Shown here: positions 20,844 to 33,560 of the stretch, piece after piece
Position numbering within the stretch: the first letter of the stretch is position 1
How the letters are laid out: each line of letters opens with the position of its first letter
From: Porpolomopsis calyptriformis
Lineage: Eukaryota > Basidiomycota > Agaricomycetes > Agaricales > Hygrophoraceae
Length of the DNA: 64,000 nt
Direction: 5' to 3'
Assembly: GCA_951640195.1 (NCBI GenBank)
Contig: OX621163.1
Coordinates: forward strand, 2,356,001 to 2,420,000
Notes under the pieces: model-generated
Seen by the model: only the letters and a program-made list of their open reading frames with translations
Told to the model about the DNA's origin: nothing
Databases searched by the model: none
Made by a program: the position numbers and the translations under genes

Positions 20844-21422
20844 CTAGGATAAGTCCTTGTTGGAGACGGCGGTTGACAGGGAAATAATGTCGGCCGGGGA
20901 AGTAATGTCGTCGTCGGGGATGGTGATGGGGTTCGACGACGAACCAGGGGGAATGATGAGCGGATCTGGGAAAACAGGGGGAGCGGGGGAATCGAGATGG
21001 GGAAGTACCTTTGCGACTTCCTCGTATTTCGCCTCCCAATGTTTGGCCTGTTCTCGCCAATATTCGCTCACTCTTCTTTTTCCATCCAAGCTCATTCCTT
21101 GATTATATAACTCTTCGTTCAATCTCGCGATTTCGCTCTTGTAGTATTCGACGTCCTTTTTCAATGACTCAATGATCTGCTCAGGCGGGATGGGTGGTGC
21201 AATGATTTCCTCTGGCCATATGGGAAGGTCCTGATTACGTGTGTGTCGATTGTGTTGCCAGAGTTGTCCAGCGAGCTCAGCTTCACCGTAGGCGGAGGAG
21301 GTGGAAGCGAGCGGAGGGAGAGCACAATGAGGGGGTTGTCCTCCAGTGGACATACGAGGAGCACGGGGTGGACAACCACCAGTAGACTTGCGAGCAGTTT
21401 GGTGTGAGCGTTCTGCGGGCAT
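20844..21422 (-). CDS. ORF3 of C1: histone H3 tail-like protein with coiled coil
   Basis: Intact 192-codon ORF between pol and the 3' LTR. It starts MPAERSHQTARKSTGG, and residues 8-16 (QTARKSTGG) equal H3 residues 5-13, including K9 and S10. PPR follows where H3 has APR, then a second STGG element. Residues about 75-140 are charged and helical (VEYYKSEIARLNEELYNQG; EYWREQAKHWEAKYEEV), a likely coiled coil. The tail contains NPITIPDDD, resembling a SUMO-interacting motif (hydrophobic core then acids). No known retrotransposon domain is recognised. It remains open although gag and pol of this copy are broken. Confidence 0.85.
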   Translation of the reverse strand: MPAERSHQTARKSTGGCPPRAPRMSTGGQPPHCALPPLASTSSAYGEAELAGQLWQHNRHTRNQDLPIWPEEIIAPPIPPEQIIESLKKDVEYYKSEIARLNEELYNQGMSLDGKRRVSEYWREQAKHWEAKYEEVAKVLPHLDSPAPPVFPDPLIIPPGSSSNPITIPDDDITSPADIISLSTAVSNKDLS

Positions 21423-21546
21423 AGCGATGTTGATTTTTAAGAGTGAAAGACGGAGACGAAAGAGATTATAAGGATGAGTTGGAGTTTGGAAAAGGTGACA
21501 AAGGTGAAAAATATAAACAAGGGGAGTTGATACCGTGAAAGAATGA

Positions 21547-24500
21547 TTAGGTCGCCGTTTGAATTGATTGTTTGTATTCTAGAATTCATTCTTTCACATG
21601 GAGGAGGTTCTTCTTCAGCTCCCAAGTTGCTTCTTCAATGGGATAGCCAACCCATTTGACCAAATACGTACGACGCCGGGTAGACCTGTGGTGTTGGAGA
21701 ATCTGTTCGACCTCATATTCTTCTTTCTCTTGAATAACATCTGGAGGTGGGTGGAGATTATCATCTACTTCTTCTGGATGGAGATTGGAGTTAATGTTAG
21801 CAGGTCTCAAGAGTGAAACGTGAAAGACGTCGTGTATTTTCCATGATAAGGGGAGGGCCAGGTGATAAGAGACTTTTCCGATTCTTTCTAGAACTTTGAA
21901 TGGTCCTGTGCATCGGACATCGAGTTTAAGGGTTGGACGACCTGTTTTTAAGTTACAGGCATCAAGATAAACAAATTGACCTATTTGAAGTTGGGTATCT
22001 TTCCGTTTGCGATCTGCGAAGCGTTTCATGGTTTCAGCCGTTGTTTCCAGAGCTTTTGTGGCTTTTTCACGGGCTTCTGTGAGATGATCGTGAAAGGCAT
22101 CTGCTGCGGGGTTGGGAGTAGAGGTCGCAGGGATAGATGGGACGAAGGGATGTTGGCCAGTATCAAGGTAAAAGGGAGTGTGTTTCATCGAGGAGTGTTG
22201 TCGGTTATTATACACAAATTCAGCTGGGGATAGCCAGTTGGACCAATCGTCTTGCATAAAGTTTGTATATAAACGAAGGTATTGTTCAAGTTCTTGATTG
22301 GTGCGTTCCGTTTGACCATCAGTTTGGGGATGATAAGCGGTGGATAGACCGGAGATGATTCCTAAATGAGTGTTGAGAGCTTTCACGAATTTGGAAGTGA
22401 ATTGAGTTCCTCGGTTGGTTATGATCTTCTTTGGCCAGCCGTGGTGTTTCCATACATTGTCCCTGAAGAGTTTTGCAACTCCTTCTGCAGAAATATTTGA
22501 AGTCGTCGGGATGAAGTGAGCGTGTTTGGTAAAGCGATCGACAATGACTAAGACAGCATCGTAGCCAGATGATTGGGGGAGTTCCACGATTAGATCGGCG
22601 GTGATTTCTTCCCAAGGTTGAGACGAAGGGGGAATGGGTTCCAGGAGACCTGCAGGCTTCGAAGGATAAAGCTTGACTTGTTGGCAGGTCGGACAGGATG
22701 ATACAAATACACGGATGTCAGGGGCAGCACTACTCCAGGTGTAGTTCTGCAACACAAGCTCACGTGTCTTCTCAATTCCAGGATAGCCTCCATGGGGTAG
22801 GGAGTGGGTCAATCGAATTATCTCTATGCGTAGCGATACGTCTGCTGGCATGACAATACGATCTCCTGCATCTCTCACAATTCCGTCAGTGAAGGAGTAG
22901 CCAGAAGAGGGATCGGATAGTTTGATGCAAATGTCCTCTGGGATTTGATCGAAGTCAGGGAAGCGAAGTTTTGACATGAAAGAGGGTTCAGACATGGAAA
23001 TGATAGCATTGATGAAACGTTCGGGGGGGAGGAGGGCTTGGCCTTCTAATTCTTCTTTTTCTGTACGACGGTGATTGGGTCGGCGGGAGAGTCCATCGGC
23101 TTTGTTTTTGACTCCAGGGGAATACTTGATTTTGAAGTCGAATCTGCCTAAGAATTCCATCCAACGTGCTTGTCATCTGGAGAGGGATCTGTTCTGCATG
23201 AAATATTTGAGCGCTAAATTGTCTGTTTTTATCAATACAGTATCCCTTGCGCCCTCTAAAAGATAGCGCCAATACTTGAGGGAAGTGATGATTGCAAGCA
23301 TTTCCAGATCGTGGGTAGGATAGTTGTATTCAGCAGGGAGCAAGGATTTCGAGAAAAAGCCAACAGGGTGCCAACCATTGTTGTGTTTTTGAGATAAGAC
23401 CGCGCCAATACCGAAATCAGAGGCATCGGTCTCCAAGAGGTAAGGAAGGTCTGGCCGCGGGGTAAGAAGGACAGGGGCTGTAGTGACAAGATGTTTGAGT
23501 TGTTCAAAGGCTTTTTGACACAAAGGAGACCAATCCCAAGGCTGGTCTTTTCGCAAAAGGCCACAGAGGGGACGAATGACTGAGGAGAAACTTTTGATAT
23601 AACGCCGCCAAAAGTTGGTGGTGCCAAGGAAGGATTGGAGGTCTCACAATTTTTGGGGTGTCGGCCAATTAATGATGGTGTCTACCTTTGTTGGGTTGAT
23701 AGTGAGTTGACCTTTGCTGATGATTGTACCAAGGTATGTAACAGAGGTCTTCTCCATTTGGCACTTGATGGGTTTGGCGGATAGTTGATTCTTCTCCATG
23801 AGTTTAAGGGTTTCGTCAGTCCAGTGGCAGATTTCTTCAGGGGTGTTGCCCATGATAAGAATGTCGTCAATATAGATGTGAACACAGCCAGAGTCCAGAA
23901 CGGGTTTAAAGAGAACGTCTATCATTCATTGAAAAGATGCTGGGGAGTTCCGTAGTCCAAAGAACATAACAGTCGGTTCAAAGAGTCCTCGATTGGTGAT
24001 GAAAGCCGCTTTCCATTCGTCGCCTCCCTTGAGTCGTATGTTGTTAAATCCCCATCGAATGTTGATAATGGTGAAGAGTGAAGCAGTGGCAAGCTTCGGT
24101 ACTTGGAGGATTTCTGACAAAAGGGGAAGGGGGTAACGATCAGGAATGGTCTTTGAGTTGATATAGCGATAGTCCTGGATGGGACGTAGACTAGCACTGA
24201 GACCTTTGGCATTGATCTCTTCAGCCTTTTTCACAAAGAAGAAAGGAGCAGCTTGCGGCAATTTCGATGGACGTATTCGACCTGTTCTGAGATTTTCGTC
24301 AATAAACTTATTAAGTTCCACCTGTTCGTAGGGGGAAAGGGGATAGAGTTTTCCAACTTGAAATTTGGTGTTCGGGTAGAGGTTGATCGCATGATCAAAG
24401 GGACGTCGAGGAGGAAGTTTGTCGAATTCTGCGGTATGGAAGACACGCCAGAAATTGTAATAACGACTGGGAATGAAGGATTTAATGTCCTCCTTGATGG

Positions 24501-25112
24501 AAACTGGTTGGGAGTGGTCAACTCCAACCAAGCGGATAAAGGAGTCATGTTTCAGACTCGAATCAAAGACGTAGAGTTCTTCCTGTGGGGGCAACACTCC
24601 GACTCGCATACTACTGAACAGCGTGTCACCAGACGCGAAGGTTAAGGTGCCTTTTGTCCAATTGATGGTGGGGTTGTGTCGCAAGAGCCATGGGAAGCTG
24701 AGGATGACCTGTTGTTTTCTTCCTAAGTTGGTGACCTCCAACCGAATTCGTTCTCGAAAAGATAGATCTGGTGCCTCGATAAACAGGTCTGTGTCGTGCA
24801 TGATGGGACCTCCTCGGTTCTCGGAACCATCAGCGTTTCGTACCAGTACAACCTCATCTAATGGATAGGTCGATATCTCCATTTGACGAATGAATGCTTC
24901 ATCAATAAAATTCCCTGAGGTGCCAGAGTCAATGAGTGCTATGATAGCCACTTGTCGAAGATTGTCAGCACTCGTGATCCAAAGATAGAATTCAAGAGCG
25001 CCTTTGCCCTGTTCAAGTGTGCCAAGAAAATGAAAACTTTTCATAGATGGTGGTACACATACATGGGACACAGCCAAAGTGCTCGGGCTTTTAGCACTTG
25101 GCTGGACTAAAA
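21547..25112 (-). pseudogene. pol: Pol of C1 (protease to chromodomain), four TGA stops
   Basis: One frame on the minus strand, -1 to gag. Protease ALIDSGTSGNFIDE (GAS changed to GTS), RT with YIDD, RNase H, H2C2 finger (CPTCQQVK), integrase, and a chromodomain (EYEVEQIL...YLVKWVGYP...TWEL). TGA stops at 23926, 23644, 23173 and 21586 correspond to CGA codons intact in C2. The second integrase aspartate is lost (IITDRG reads IITNRG). The region upstream of the protease carries KSPSTLAVSHVCVPP in the -1 frame. Confidence 0.92.
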
Positions 25113-26540
25113 ATCCTTTTGCTCTTTTAACACTCGAGCTAGCACAGCCCATCTCTCCTTGTCCCAATTCGCGATTCCCATATCCTTCAAGTCGTCCTTT
25201 GCCGTCCTTTTCTCTTTTTCGTTGTCCTCTGGTACTTCCTCTATCCGCGCTTCCGATTCTTCTGTATTGACCCGATTGATTATTCGGACATTTCGTCCTT
25301 TGCCTCGACTGCGATTTCCTCCTTTTCCTCGAGTAGAAGTTGAGGTCTCTTGACGTGCCGGAACGTCTTCAGCACGTGGGCTTCAACATTCGTTGGCATA
25401 GTGTCCTTTTTTGCCACAGTTGTAGCAGGTGATGGAGGAGTTGTCTCGTTTCGCTGTCTTGAGAGAGGCTTCTCTCGATTCTTGTTTGATCAGGGATGAA
25501 GTGGTGGTGGTGGAGTGGGGAGGGTTTCCTCAGGGATTTGATTTGGTTTCAGACTTCTTTCCTTTTTGATCTTGACTTGACCACAATGCTTGTTCAGCTC
25601 GTTGCTCCTGGTACTGTTCTTCGAACTGGGCCGCTTTTGTCGTCCAGTCCAGCAAGGTCGACGGCATATTGTCCATCGAGTATAGCCGCGTTCAGATCGG
25701 CTGGGGGAGTCTGGCTTTGTAAAACCGAAGTAGGGCAGCCTCGTTGTACTCAGTTCTTGCTGCGTGTTGCATGAACCGAAGGTTGTAGTCTTCAATCGTT
25801 CCTGTCATCTTCACTTTTTCTAGCTCGATCCGCGCTTTCGCCACTGGGTTAATCCTTCCGAAAGCTTCCCAAAAATTGTCCAAAAATGTTGTGTAGTCCC
25901 ACACATAGTTTCTCATTCTATCAACTCCTTCCGTGAACAGTCGTCCCCAAGCCCGTGGATTACCGTCACCGAGATAAGAGAGCATGTAGATGATTTTCTG
26001 TTTGTCGTTGTAGTCCTTGACCACAAAATTGAGTCGACATTGGTGAATGAAATCTTCGAGCTTCTCAGAGGTTCCATCATACTCGGTTGGATCGGCAATT
26101 TTAATTTTGGTGGGGGCTGGAAGTGTGGGGGGAGCAGTCGTCTGGGTGGGTGGTTGGGTTTGAGTGGGAAAGGTTGGTTGGAAAGGAGGTTGGACAGATT
26201 CGGTTCTTCTTGGAGCATAAACGAAAGGATTCGAGGGGGAAAGTCCAGGTCCTCGAAGTACAGATCGTCGTCGTGGGGGAGGGGTGGCTGGTTCAGATTC
26301 TTCTCGTCGACTTTCTTTGAGAGTCTTCAGTTCCTTTCGGAGTTCGTCGTTGATGTCGACTTCGTTGTAGTACTAGCCATGGAACTGGTCGATTTGTGCT
26401 CTTAGGTCTTTGAGCTCTTGTTCCATGTTGAATAGGATGACATCTTCTTCTTCTTCTTGGATGGTAGGGGGAATGTTGCTGGGTCCAGGTGCGGGAACGG
26501 TTTGATCGGCTTCATACTCTTGTTGAGATGTTTGAGACAT
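25107..26540 (-). pseudogene. gag: Gag of C1
   Basis: ATG at 26540 (cat 26538-26540) and stop TAG at 25107 within ATTTTTAG. It corresponds to the intact 471-residue gag of C2 but has several stops, including a TAG in the MEQELKDLRAQIDQFHG region (about 26375) and a TGA in the zinc knuckle region (about 25380, CGA in C2). The core LSYLGDGNPRAWGRLFTEG is preserved. Confidence 0.85.
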
Positions 26541-26715
26541 TGATGTTAGTGATGATGATGAGGGGGAAAGGGGGATGATGGATTGTGCAGGGGTTTGGAA
26601 TACTATGGGTTGAAAGGGAGTATCTGAATCTGCAGATGAGAAGATTGACCTTGTTAAGTCTTCGGCAGGATCCAGAGTGGAAGTGGTTTGGTGCGCAAGA
26701 AGGAAGTTTGATCCT

Positions 26716-27083
26716 TGTTATGATTCAGTAGTCGAAGGGTTTTACTTCTCGCATTGGTGGGGCTGATGAGGAAATGGAATTCAACTAAAGAGTGGGGGAG
26801 CTAACTAGGAATCGAACTTAATCTACTGACTAGAGGTCAGGCTTTATATACTAACTACCTGAGTCACCATGAGTCAGTCGTATGTATGATTACAAAGTGG
26901 AATCCGGAATGTGACCAGTGAAGAGTCACAAAAAGAATAACAGAAATGGAATGTGACTCGTGAAGAGTCGGAAGGAAGGTACATGTGATCAGTCTCTATA
27001 TATAAAGCGGTAAAGCGGAAGGATGAATGGAATGGAGACTAATCAAGCATGACTAAAAAGAAAAAGAAAAAAGTGTCCGTGAC
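26716..27083 (-). repeat. 5' LTR of C1
   Basis: 368 bp, partner of 20395-20763. The adjacent primer site on the minus strand (AGGATCAAACTT, 26704-26715) is a decayed version of AGAATCGAACTT in C2. The 175 bp between it and gag hold leader sequence only. Confidence 0.92.
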
Positions 27084-27285
27084 ACTCATTCTCTTGAATG
27101 AGTTGGGGGAAGTGTCTCTTGATGTATGCATTATCCTCCTTGTCAAGGTTTTTGAACATCAGGCCACAGCCTGCCAACTTGTCATCTGAGTATGGATCGA
27201 AGTGTTCCATATCAGCTCTTTGTTGAGCCTCCTCATCAGTTTCCCTTTCCTTGCCCTTGTCTCGGGCAGAGGAAGTCTTGGTCAC
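27084..27285 (-). pseudogene. Unidentified ORF, upstream part
   Basis: Minus-strand reading, including KGKERETDEEAQQRADMEHF and a segment ending FPQLIQENE at the C1 insertion. It joins in frame to EELKVHLQP at 20389. Its 5' side appears cut at 27285 by element G, where TGTAACAGATAT begins. The in-frame Met further left lies within G sequence and is not a reliable start. No domain is recognised. Confidence 0.5.
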
Positions 27286-30200
27286 TGTAACAGATATGTT
27301 ACATACAGCCACCATGCTGTGTTTGTATGTATTTGTACCAGATACCTTAAGTACCGGTTACGCTTAGGTAAACAATAAGTTTACATCCCACTCCTGCTTA
27401 TACCAGATTGCCCCAATACATTGGTTCTGTGCATATCCTGGTATTGAGCAAAGTGTGATAACTTATCCCAAACCCTTACAATTTTTTGCACATCCACAAG
27501 AAATTGTGGAATATCTGTGTAAATCAACTTTGATTGCAAAAGCTTCCCTGTCGACGACACGGCCTCTGTCAATGATGAAGACCCACACAAAGACTCAAAT
27601 CACACAGGCATCAATGGCGCACAACTTGCAAGGCAAACTGCCTGACAACGATGACCTGGGAATGGCGCAGATGAGTGCTGTCGCTGATTCTGGTGTGCCA
27701 CGTCACGACCTCAGCGACACCCAAAGATGGCCAGCATCAGCTGTAAATTCACCCCAGAGTGAACAAAGACATCATGCCAACTTAGATGATGGCAGTTCCC
27801 AACTTACAGAAAGAGAGGAGTTATTGCCGACGACAAGTCAGCATGTAAGTATGTCAATCGACCCAACACTCGATACGTTAATGCACACCCTCACTGAGGG
27901 TCAAACGAGGACAGGAGTCCCTTCCTCATCACGAAACCTGAATGAATGAGTATACGTTCATCAAATGTTAAATCTATTACAGCGTAATGAAATAGACAAT
28001 CAATATGAGTGACAAGACCTGTCGCCCACACCCAGTCAGATGTCAACTGTGACCCGTACTAAGAGATGACAAGAAAAGTGCCTGCAGAATTGCGAGGCAC
28101 CAAGTGAGACACTCTCTGACATAGTTGATAGGGTCAATGCACTCGTTCAGATGAGAATGGGCGGAATTAGTCATGATGAATTCATGAAGCTAGCCAATGA
28201 CCTTAACAAGGTTATGGTGCATAAGAATAGCAACAACACCCATCAAAATAAGACAGATACAACCATTTGTCCAGATAGGGACAAAGAAGATGAACTTCTG
28301 CAACAAGTGGAAGCTGAGCTTCACTGTCCTCAACAAGAAGACAAGGTGAGTTCCGTCTATCAGAGACGGCGAGCCGCGGCTGATCGAATTGATAAACATC
28401 GACATGGAAGTAAGAAAAGGAACGACCGGAACAGATTGTTCGAACAAGAAAACAAAGTGGCCTTGAGACCGGGCACATTCACACTCAAAGACAGAGTGGC
28501 TATCCAAAGGTTGAGAAATGGCGACATCCGTGAAACTGGAAGATCTGGCCTGGATGATCAAGGCATCGCCTTCGATGCTTCTGGAGAAACCATAGATTTA
28601 TAGGCAGAAGGACAAAATGAGCAGTCCAAACAAGACCGCAGGCCGCCCTCAGATAGAAGGCAGTATCACCAGTCAGATGACGGTGATTCAGATGACCCAG
28701 ATCAAGGATCGTCTTCTGATGATGAGTCCGATCATAGCAAAATGACAGACACTGGAAGTGACCAGTCAAGGAATCAACTATCCGACGCTACTAGACATGG
28801 TAGTAAGAGAACATCTAAACAGACGTCAAAAACAACAATACAACACAGAAGTCGTAGCCGTAAACCTCATAAATATGAGGGGAAAGATCGACGCTCTGAT
28901 TACCTCAGAGACATTCATTGTAAATATCATAAATTAATTGATGAACAAGTGGGCAAACCACTGAAAGGAAACCTATCCAGTCTCCAAACCTCATCACCTA
29001 AACTGCCTACCCCAAAAGAGTATAGTGGTGAGGAGGACATCGAGAAATTCGATGGGTGGCTTCAATCATTCCTGAGATGGTTGAAATTGTCCAACTATGC
29101 TGGACCTAATGCTGAGCCAGAGCGTATTGCTTTAACAGCTATTTATCTTGCAGACAAAGCAAGACAGTGGTTTAACGACAATGTTGACAGCATGTCTAGG
29201 CAGAAACACTGATGGACATTTAAAGAGGTTATAACCAGACTGTATGACCAGTTTATTCATAAAGCATCCATACAAGATGCTACAATGAAATTCTATTCGA
29301 GAAAGTACACCACGGAAGGTGGTGTCTCAGGATTTTGCTATGACCTCAAGAGGTACGCAGGATGTATGATACATGAGCCTGACTTGTATATGTTTAAAAC
29401 CCAATTATTATTGGGTCTACCTGCAAGGATAACTGACGCAGTTGTCCAGAAAGGTGTTACCGCCGAAACCTCATCACTTGAGATGATCCTCAAAGTTGTT
29501 TGACATGTTGAAGAGAGTATTCATATAAAGCATCGCTATGATGAGCGACGCAAGGTGACATCTGGAGTAACCAGTCAGCCAAAAGCAACCACAAATATGC
29601 GGCCGCCAACAAATCAGACGACAAATAAAGAGATGCCGTCATATACGAAGCTAGCGTACAATAAGTACACTAACAAACGAGGTCTATACTGACCATATAG
29701 ACCAACTGACAACCGTCAGCCTTACAGACCACTGCCAAATAGACCTAGCAGTTCTGGAAGTAGACTGACACCGCAGGCGCCGGCACATAATAAGAACTAG
29801 ACAGGATTGTCTGGTGTGAAATGCTATGTGTGTGGCAAATTTGGCCACTATGCAACTGATCCGAAATGTCCCAATTTTGGGAAGCCCTGAATGGCAGCAA
29901 TCCGAGAGGGGGAGGATGCATTCAAAATGGTAGCAGAAGACGCTATCGACAAGAATGATCAAGAGGCAGACAAGCCTCACAACAACTACAGAATCGTAGT
30001 TGAGGAAGTGGAGGACAATCCTTTACAAGGATCGCAGTATACATCACAAGGTGAAGAGTATCACCTCCAGGAATATGATGAGTATGAGGAGTACTCACAA
30101 GAGGAAGACGACAGTAACATCATCAACAAACAGATACATTCAATAAGAGAAACAAGTAACTCTGCTTGTGAATTTATAGCATCTATAAATGACAAACAAG

Positions 30201-32028
30201 TGTTCAAAGAGGACACTCACCCCAAATCATGGGTTTGTAAGTCCAGCAGGCAGCAGGACCACCCAGTGAAGCTGAGCACGAAAGTAAGGCCTTTAGTGGC
30301 TCGCATGGAATTAAACAGCCTCATAGCCATTGTAATGTTCAATACAGGCAGCACCTCTGATGCCATTAGCCCTGAATTTGCGAGAGTTGCAAATTTGAAA
30401 ATATATCAGTTGAAGGACCCTGTTCCAATCCAACTAGGATGCTGCGGTAGCAGATTGCAGATTAACTACAGTACTTACTGTCCCGTGCGATACGAAAGTA
30501 TCGCAAAGAAATACTAGTTCGATATTGTAAATATTGACAGATTCAATGCTATAATTGGCATCGGTTTCATGTGTGAATTCGAAATTACGCTAGAGCCTAG
30601 TGCAAACCAGATAATGGTCTGCAGGGTAGCTGCTCCCGCTCTTACTGAAGGGGAGGAAAATAACGAAATCATGCGCAGACAATCGCTGCGATGAACTGAA
30701 CAAAGGTCTGCTGAATGACTAGCGGACACAGAACCGAAAGGTTCTGCAGGGAAGACGTCTGGACAGGATGTCATAGAAACCGACAAACCAAAAGAGTTTG
30801 TTGAGGAGTTTTCTAGAAAAAGGTGTTCAGACGCAAACACAAAGAAAATAAAAGAGAGTACCCCTACTGGGTCTAATGAAAAGATGCTACTGAGTGTAGC
30901 TCAAATTGTTCAACTGAATGAAAGGACTGAAACGTCCCTAACACACAAGGACAGACCTCGCCTTCGAGCCAAATGGATTGAAGCGTGCCAAGATATCATG
31001 CATGGAGTACCTGAGGAATTGCCTCCAGTACGTGGTGTCAATCACCACATACCTCTTATTGACGAAGATAAGAAGTACAACTACTACCTTCTGAGATGTC
31101 CAGACTTGCTAAAGCCTCAGCTTATAGCGAAGATCGCACAGTATACGCGTGCTGGATGGTGGGAATCGGTGCAAACCGATCAAGCAGCTCCGATGCTGTG
31201 CATTCCAAAGAAGAATGGCACTCTACAGATGCCAATTGATTGTTATAAATGCAATGACAATACTTTGAAGGATGTTATGCCCTTTCCTGACCAAGACCAG
31301 ATCAGGTATGATGTGGCCAGCGGGATAATAAGGTCAAAAATTGACCTATCAGATGCTTATGAGCAGGTACAGACAGTACCTGAAGACATGCATAAAAGCA
31401 TGTTTGCAACTATATATGGCACCTACGTGAGCCATATAATGCAGATAGGAGACTGCAATGCACCCACTATGTTCCAGCAGGTAATGACAATAATCTTTCG
31501 AGATTTTATCAGCATATTCATGCATGCCTATCTTGACGATCTATTTGTCTATAGTGCTTCTGTCTCGGAGCACAAAAAACACTTGGGTCTCGTGTTTGGT
31601 AAACTACGAGAATACAAGTTCTACCTCCAAGAGGAGAAGTGCGAACTGTATGCCAATGTAATCGACTGTCTAGGTCATAAGATAGATGACAAAGGGCTAC
31701 ACACAGATGCTGATAAAATGGTGAGAATACGTGATAGGCAACAACCACGCAATTACAATAATGTCCAGAAATTTATAGGACTCATACAATATCTGGCGCA
31801 TTTCCTGCCAGATATCTCAAGTTATACAGGGCCGTTAGCAGCCATGACAGTGAATGGGCAATGGTTCGCATGGAGACCAATCCACGATAAATGCTTTGAA
31901 ACAATAAAGCAGATATGCTGCTCGACACCTATACTAGTGCTGATACATCACAAGAAAAATGAGCCCATATGGGTCATCTGCGACACCTCAATACATGGCA
32001 TCGGTGCAATGTACAGACAAGGCCCTAC
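27286..32028 (+). mobile_element. Decayed Ty3/gypsy element G, truncated by element D
   Basis: A single plus-strand gag-protease-RT-RNase H frame ends abruptly at 32028, where the D LTR starts. A short possible 5' LTR of about 100 bp (27286-27385, TGTAAC...GTTTACA) is suggested by its inverted ends and by its abutting the interrupted ORF, but no second copy is in the window to confirm it. It differs strongly from the A-D families. Confidence 0.7.
27455..32028 (+). pseudogene. pol: Gag-pol of element G (single frame, many stops)
   Basis: All pieces from 27455 to 32028 fall in one frame, so gag and pol were probably one polyprotein. Long polar N-terminal region; gag core near 29020-29500 (KEYSGEEDIEKFDGWLQSFL, ARQWFND); zinc knuckle CYVCGKFGHYATDPKC (about 29820); protease-like domain whose catalytic D is lost (MFNTGSTSD, about 30335); RT with PIDCYKCND, DLSDAYEQV and an intact YLDD (about 31530); RNase H start CDTSIHGIGAMYRQ. 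Stops include TGA and TAG. The start is uncertain: the frame is open upstream of 27455 and that position is not an ATG. Confidence 0.82.
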
Positions 32029-32554
32029 TGTCAGAAATATCTGCGCCAAACGAGCATACTCGTTCCGCGCACCTTTTATAGTGATTATGCCAAAATCACT
32101 AAAGAGACTATAACTCAAGAACCAGTGATTGGATTCACTCCAAACTTGGTTCATCGGGCTCCTTGAAAGCTGCGCGAAACGAGCACACTCGTTTCGCGCA
32201 CTCTGAGCCACTGTGGCACTCGGATCATCTATGACAGTCCCTTTCACCCTTTCATTTCACTTCATTCTGTACTCCTATTGAACCCCCTTTAAAGACTATA
32301 TTATGGACCATTATCCCTTACATATCAGGTCCCTATGACCTTCAAACACTCGTCCCTTATAGTCCTTCATAGATTTCCCTTTTATTGCTTCATATATAAA
32401 GATACGCTTTTTCGTAGTAAACTCCCTAGTTTTGACTTACTTGTCTACATACTGTGGTTCCATCCTGAATCCAACAGTCCCTTTGGATCACTTATCAGCT
32501 CTAGACTGTGTCGTGTTAGGCCCAGAGAACCCCCTTGGAACCTCGGTCCTAACA
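32029..32554 (+). repeat. 5' LTR of element D
   Basis: TATATAAA at 32393-32400. TAGTTTTGACTTAC (32427-32440) pairs 13/14 with the bases after the LTR (32555-32568), again a self-primer layout. U3 contains two GCGC...GCGC palindromic modules (about 32041-32072 and 32170-32203). The 624 bp copy has four modules and the 580 bp copy three. Confidence 0.85.
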
Positions 32555-32620
32555 GAAAGTCAAAACTATACTCTCTGCCTCTAGCACTATACAGCACTAC
32601 CCTCCCCTGACTCCACTGCT

Positions 32621-32922
32621 ATGTCTCAACTGGACCATATCACCACCCTCCTTAACCAAATCAATGAACGGCTTCTCACTCTTGAGCAGCATATCCCTTC
32701 TATCTCATCTCTGGATGAACGAGTTACTGAACTCTCACTGTGGCTTGAAGAACATAGAGCTGAGGTCATGGCTGAAGTCTCAGCTATTGAAGACCGTATC
32801 CCTGGACCAGATTCCCTCCTGCTAACCACCCCCACTTCCTCTTCTGAAAGGATCAAGGTAGCCAAGCCTAGTGACTATGATGGCTCTCGTGACAAGTTTA
32901 CTACCTTTTGTCGAGAGCTAGC
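32621..32922 (+). pseudogene. gag: Gag of element D, N-terminal 100 codons
   Basis: Starts at ATG 32621 (MSQLDHITTLLNQINERLL). The coiled-coil N-terminus is followed by the gag lead-in ERIKVAKPSDYDGSRDKFTTF, comparable to IKMNPPDEFSGDPTKLRNF of element A. Sequence after 32922 is A2 LTR, so the open frame beyond that is not gag. Confidence 0.8.
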
Positions 32923-33281
32923 TGTTAGACGGCAGTCTAGGGTTGATCGCAAGGTTTTACTTCAGGCTCTGGGTGTAGGGTTTTAAAGGGTTGGAAGACT
33001 ACTGATTGGGGTGTTAATGAAAGAAACAGACTTATCCTAAGTCTATCTACTACTAGCTTTATATACTAGCCAAGTATGAGTCATGCTGACTATGTGTGAG
33101 TCATAACGACTATGGATGAGTCCTGTAGATAAGGAGAGTGATGGTAGACTAAATATAGATATGGCTTGGTCACCTTCTATTACTAAGCGGAGCTTGGGTG
33201 GCTAAGCGGTTATTGATGTAAACTGTCTGATGTAAATAGAGATAGATGAGCAAAGGAAAAAGAAAAAATATATCTCTGACA
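32923..33281 (-). repeat. 3' LTR of A2
   Basis: 359 bp, TGTCAGAGATAT...TAACA on the minus strand, with TATA and TGACTCA-type boxes as in A1. The adjoining palindrome/PPT box (33282-33320) is partly decayed. Confidence 0.94.
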
Positions 33282-33560
33282 TTCACCTCCACAAAAAGGA
33301 AATTTGTCCTGAATTTTAAGAAGACTCTTTGAAGCAAAGGAAGGATGTCAAGGGGAGGTGTAAAGGGATGGTAGAGGTGGGCAGAGGGGTGATGAGAGGG
33401 ATGAGTGATAAAGAGGAGGGATGAGTGGACAGATGTCGGATCAAAGACTATCCACTAGGTATACTTTTCCTCAACTCTCCAGTAGATATCACCTTCTCTA
33501 ACCACACATCCAGAAGGGAGGCGCAAGGAATACCCATTGTTTGGGAATAGCATGCAGTCC

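Larger units (their letters stand above)
20395..27083 (-). mobile_element. Complete Ty3/gypsy chromovirus C1, 6.69 kb
   Basis: LTRs at 20395-20763 and 26716-27083 are flanked by a perfect CTCAT duplication (20390-20394 and 27084-27088). Order on the minus strand: LTR, gag, protease-RT-RNase H-integrase-chromodomain, extra ORF3, LTR. It is a close sister of C2 (37519-44185) but more decayed. It is inserted in the unidentified ORF that continues at 27084. Confidence 0.95.
32029..32922 (+). mobile_element. Element D, 5' LTR and start of gag (truncated)
   Basis: A 526 bp LTR (32029-32554, TGTCAGAAATAT...CCTAACA) is followed by a self-primer site and gag. The element is cut at 32922 by A2 and its remainder is not recognisable in the window. 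Its left flank CCTAC (32024-32028) is element G. Other D LTRs: 34120-34699 and 58091-58714. Confidence 0.85.

Noticed and set aside
32923..32986. Apparent C-terminus of D gag continuing to 32986
   Set aside because: From 32923 the sequence is the A2 LTR, so the extra residues are an artefact of the insertion.
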